From Alphaproteobacteria bacterium (lineage in GTDB: Bacteria > Pseudomonadota > Alphaproteobacteria > Sphingomonadales > Rhodothalassiaceae): DNA of 5,095 nt. Shown here one piece after another: positions 1-5,095 of this stretch; the stretch's first letter is position 1, and each line of letters opens with the position of its first letter. The notes beneath the pieces are model-generated. The model ran no database searches. It saw nothing but the letters and a program-made list of their open reading frames with translations, and had not been told where the DNA came from. The stretch is taken from the NCBI GenBank assembly GCA_003695555.1, contig RFIU01000067.1, forward strand, positions 1 to 5,095, written 5' to 3'. The translations under genes were made by a program, and so were the position numbers.

Positions 1-3904
<3,904 letters not shown>

Positions 3905-3914
3905 ACGCATTCGC

Positions 3915-3942
3915 CCGGGCGCGCCGTTCAGGGCGCGTCCGG
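3915..3942 (+). other. GC-rich 11-bp hairpin just after rpoB
   Basis: The left arm CCGGGCGCGCC (3915-3925) and right arm GGCGCGTCCGG (3932-3942) pair along all 11 positions with a single G-U wobble (3919 with 3938). The loop is GTTCAG, six nt. It begins 10 nt after the rpoB stop codon. TCATCGCTCG follows, not a T-run, so it is unlikely to be a strong intrinsic terminator. It could protect the upstream mRNA end, act as an RNase processing site, or partly attenuate transcription; the sequence alone does not decide. The pairing is directly visible but the function is inference. Confidence 0.6.
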
Positions 3943-3954
3943 TCATCGCTCGCC

Positions 3955-3973
3955 CTGCCTGCGGGTCAGGCGG
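3955..3973 (+). other. Second short hairpin in the rpoB-rpoC spacer
   Basis: The left arm CTGCCTG (3955-3961) and right arm CAGGCGG (3967-3973) form 7 bp with one G-U wobble (3956 with 3972) around the five-nt loop CGGGT. It lies 12 nt after the first hairpin, so the two would form a paired stem-loop structure in the transcript. No T-run follows. In such GC-rich sequence a 7-bp stem can occur by chance, so a role is uncertain. Confidence 0.4.
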
Positions 3974-4052
3974 AGCGCTTCGGTGATGCGGAACGGAACA
4001 GGGCTGAACGGTCGCGACATGCGCGGCATGCAATTTCGGGCAGCCAACAGCT

Positions 4053-4067
4053 GGGATGAATGGTCAC

Positions 4068-4070
<3 letters not shown>
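4053..4070 (+). promoter_or_regulatory. rpoC translation start region with two in-frame ATGs and a weak Shine-Dalgarno
   Basis: ATG codons at 4056 and 4068 are in the same frame, four codons apart. The second gives MNQELMNLFNP, the N-terminus usual for alphaproteobacterial beta', and is preferred. The only ribosome-binding-like sequence is GGGA at 4053-4056, 11 nt before the 4068 ATG. It would overlap the 4056 ATG, which has no separate ribosome-binding site. Initiation at 4056 would add Met-Asn-Gly-His. Confidence 0.5.

Positions 4071-5095
<1,025 letters not shown>

Larger units (their letters stand above)
3905..4067 (+). other. rpoB-rpoC intergenic spacer
   Basis: This is 163 nt of non-coding sequence between the rpoB stop and the chosen rpoC start, about twice the E. 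coli spacing (roughly 76 nt as I recall). It holds two GC-rich inverted repeats (3915-3942 and 3955-3973) and a smaller one, CATGC-GCG-GCATG, at 4018-4030. I see no convincing -35/-10 pair and no U-run after either hairpin, so neither an internal promoter nor a classical intrinsic terminator is supported. The rpoC frame has an in-frame TGA at 4005-4007, which limits any N-terminal extension of beta'. Confidence 0.75.

Noticed and set aside
3915..3973. Intrinsic terminator after rpoB
   Set aside because: The stems are good but no T-run follows either one, and rpoC, which must be expressed with rpoB, lies directly downstream without a visible promoter.
4018..4030. Small inverted repeat CATGC-GCG-GCATG as an operator
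   Set aside because: A 5-bp stem with a 3-nt loop is easily reached by chance in this composition, and nothing nearby looks like a promoter for it to control.

Overview
The window holds two adjacent core genes of the RNA polymerase operon, both on the + strand and both cut by the window edges. The 3' portion of rpoB (beta subunit) runs from the left edge to a TGA at 3902-3904. The 5' portion of rpoC (beta' subunit) runs from an ATG at 4068 off the right edge. A 163-nt non-coding spacer separates them.

The organism is very probably a high-GC alphaproteobacterium. Both proteins align by eye, almost without gaps, with remembered alphaproteobacterial sequences. Examples are the DQTNPLSEITHKRRLSALG stretch in beta, the WWHLAVDDD segment of the second beta insertion, and the MNQE(L/V)MNLFNP start of beta'. 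I cannot place it below class level with confidence. Rhodospirillales-like or Rhizobiales-like lineages are both plausible.

Layout: 1-3904 is rpoB, lacking roughly the first 70-80 codons. It contains the rifampicin-contact region (about 1316-1396), two lineage-specific insertions (about 545-850 and 2603-2955), the flap-tip helix (about 2486-2521) and the conserved catalytic-centre basic residues (3026-3052 and 3563-3565). Positions 3905-4067 are a spacer with two GC-rich potential hairpins and no convincing promoter. Positions 4068-5095 are rpoC codons 1-342, with the four-cysteine zinc site, lid and clamp-helix coiled coil. It stops at the window edge inside the switch-2 region, before the NADFDGD catalytic motif.

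The two products are the two large subunits of one enzyme and together form its catalytic cleft. Co-transcription from a promoter upstream of the window is the expected arrangement. I see no mobile element, CRISPR array, RNA gene or accessory gene. I found no sign of a new biological system here. The observations below concern details of an ordinary core locus.
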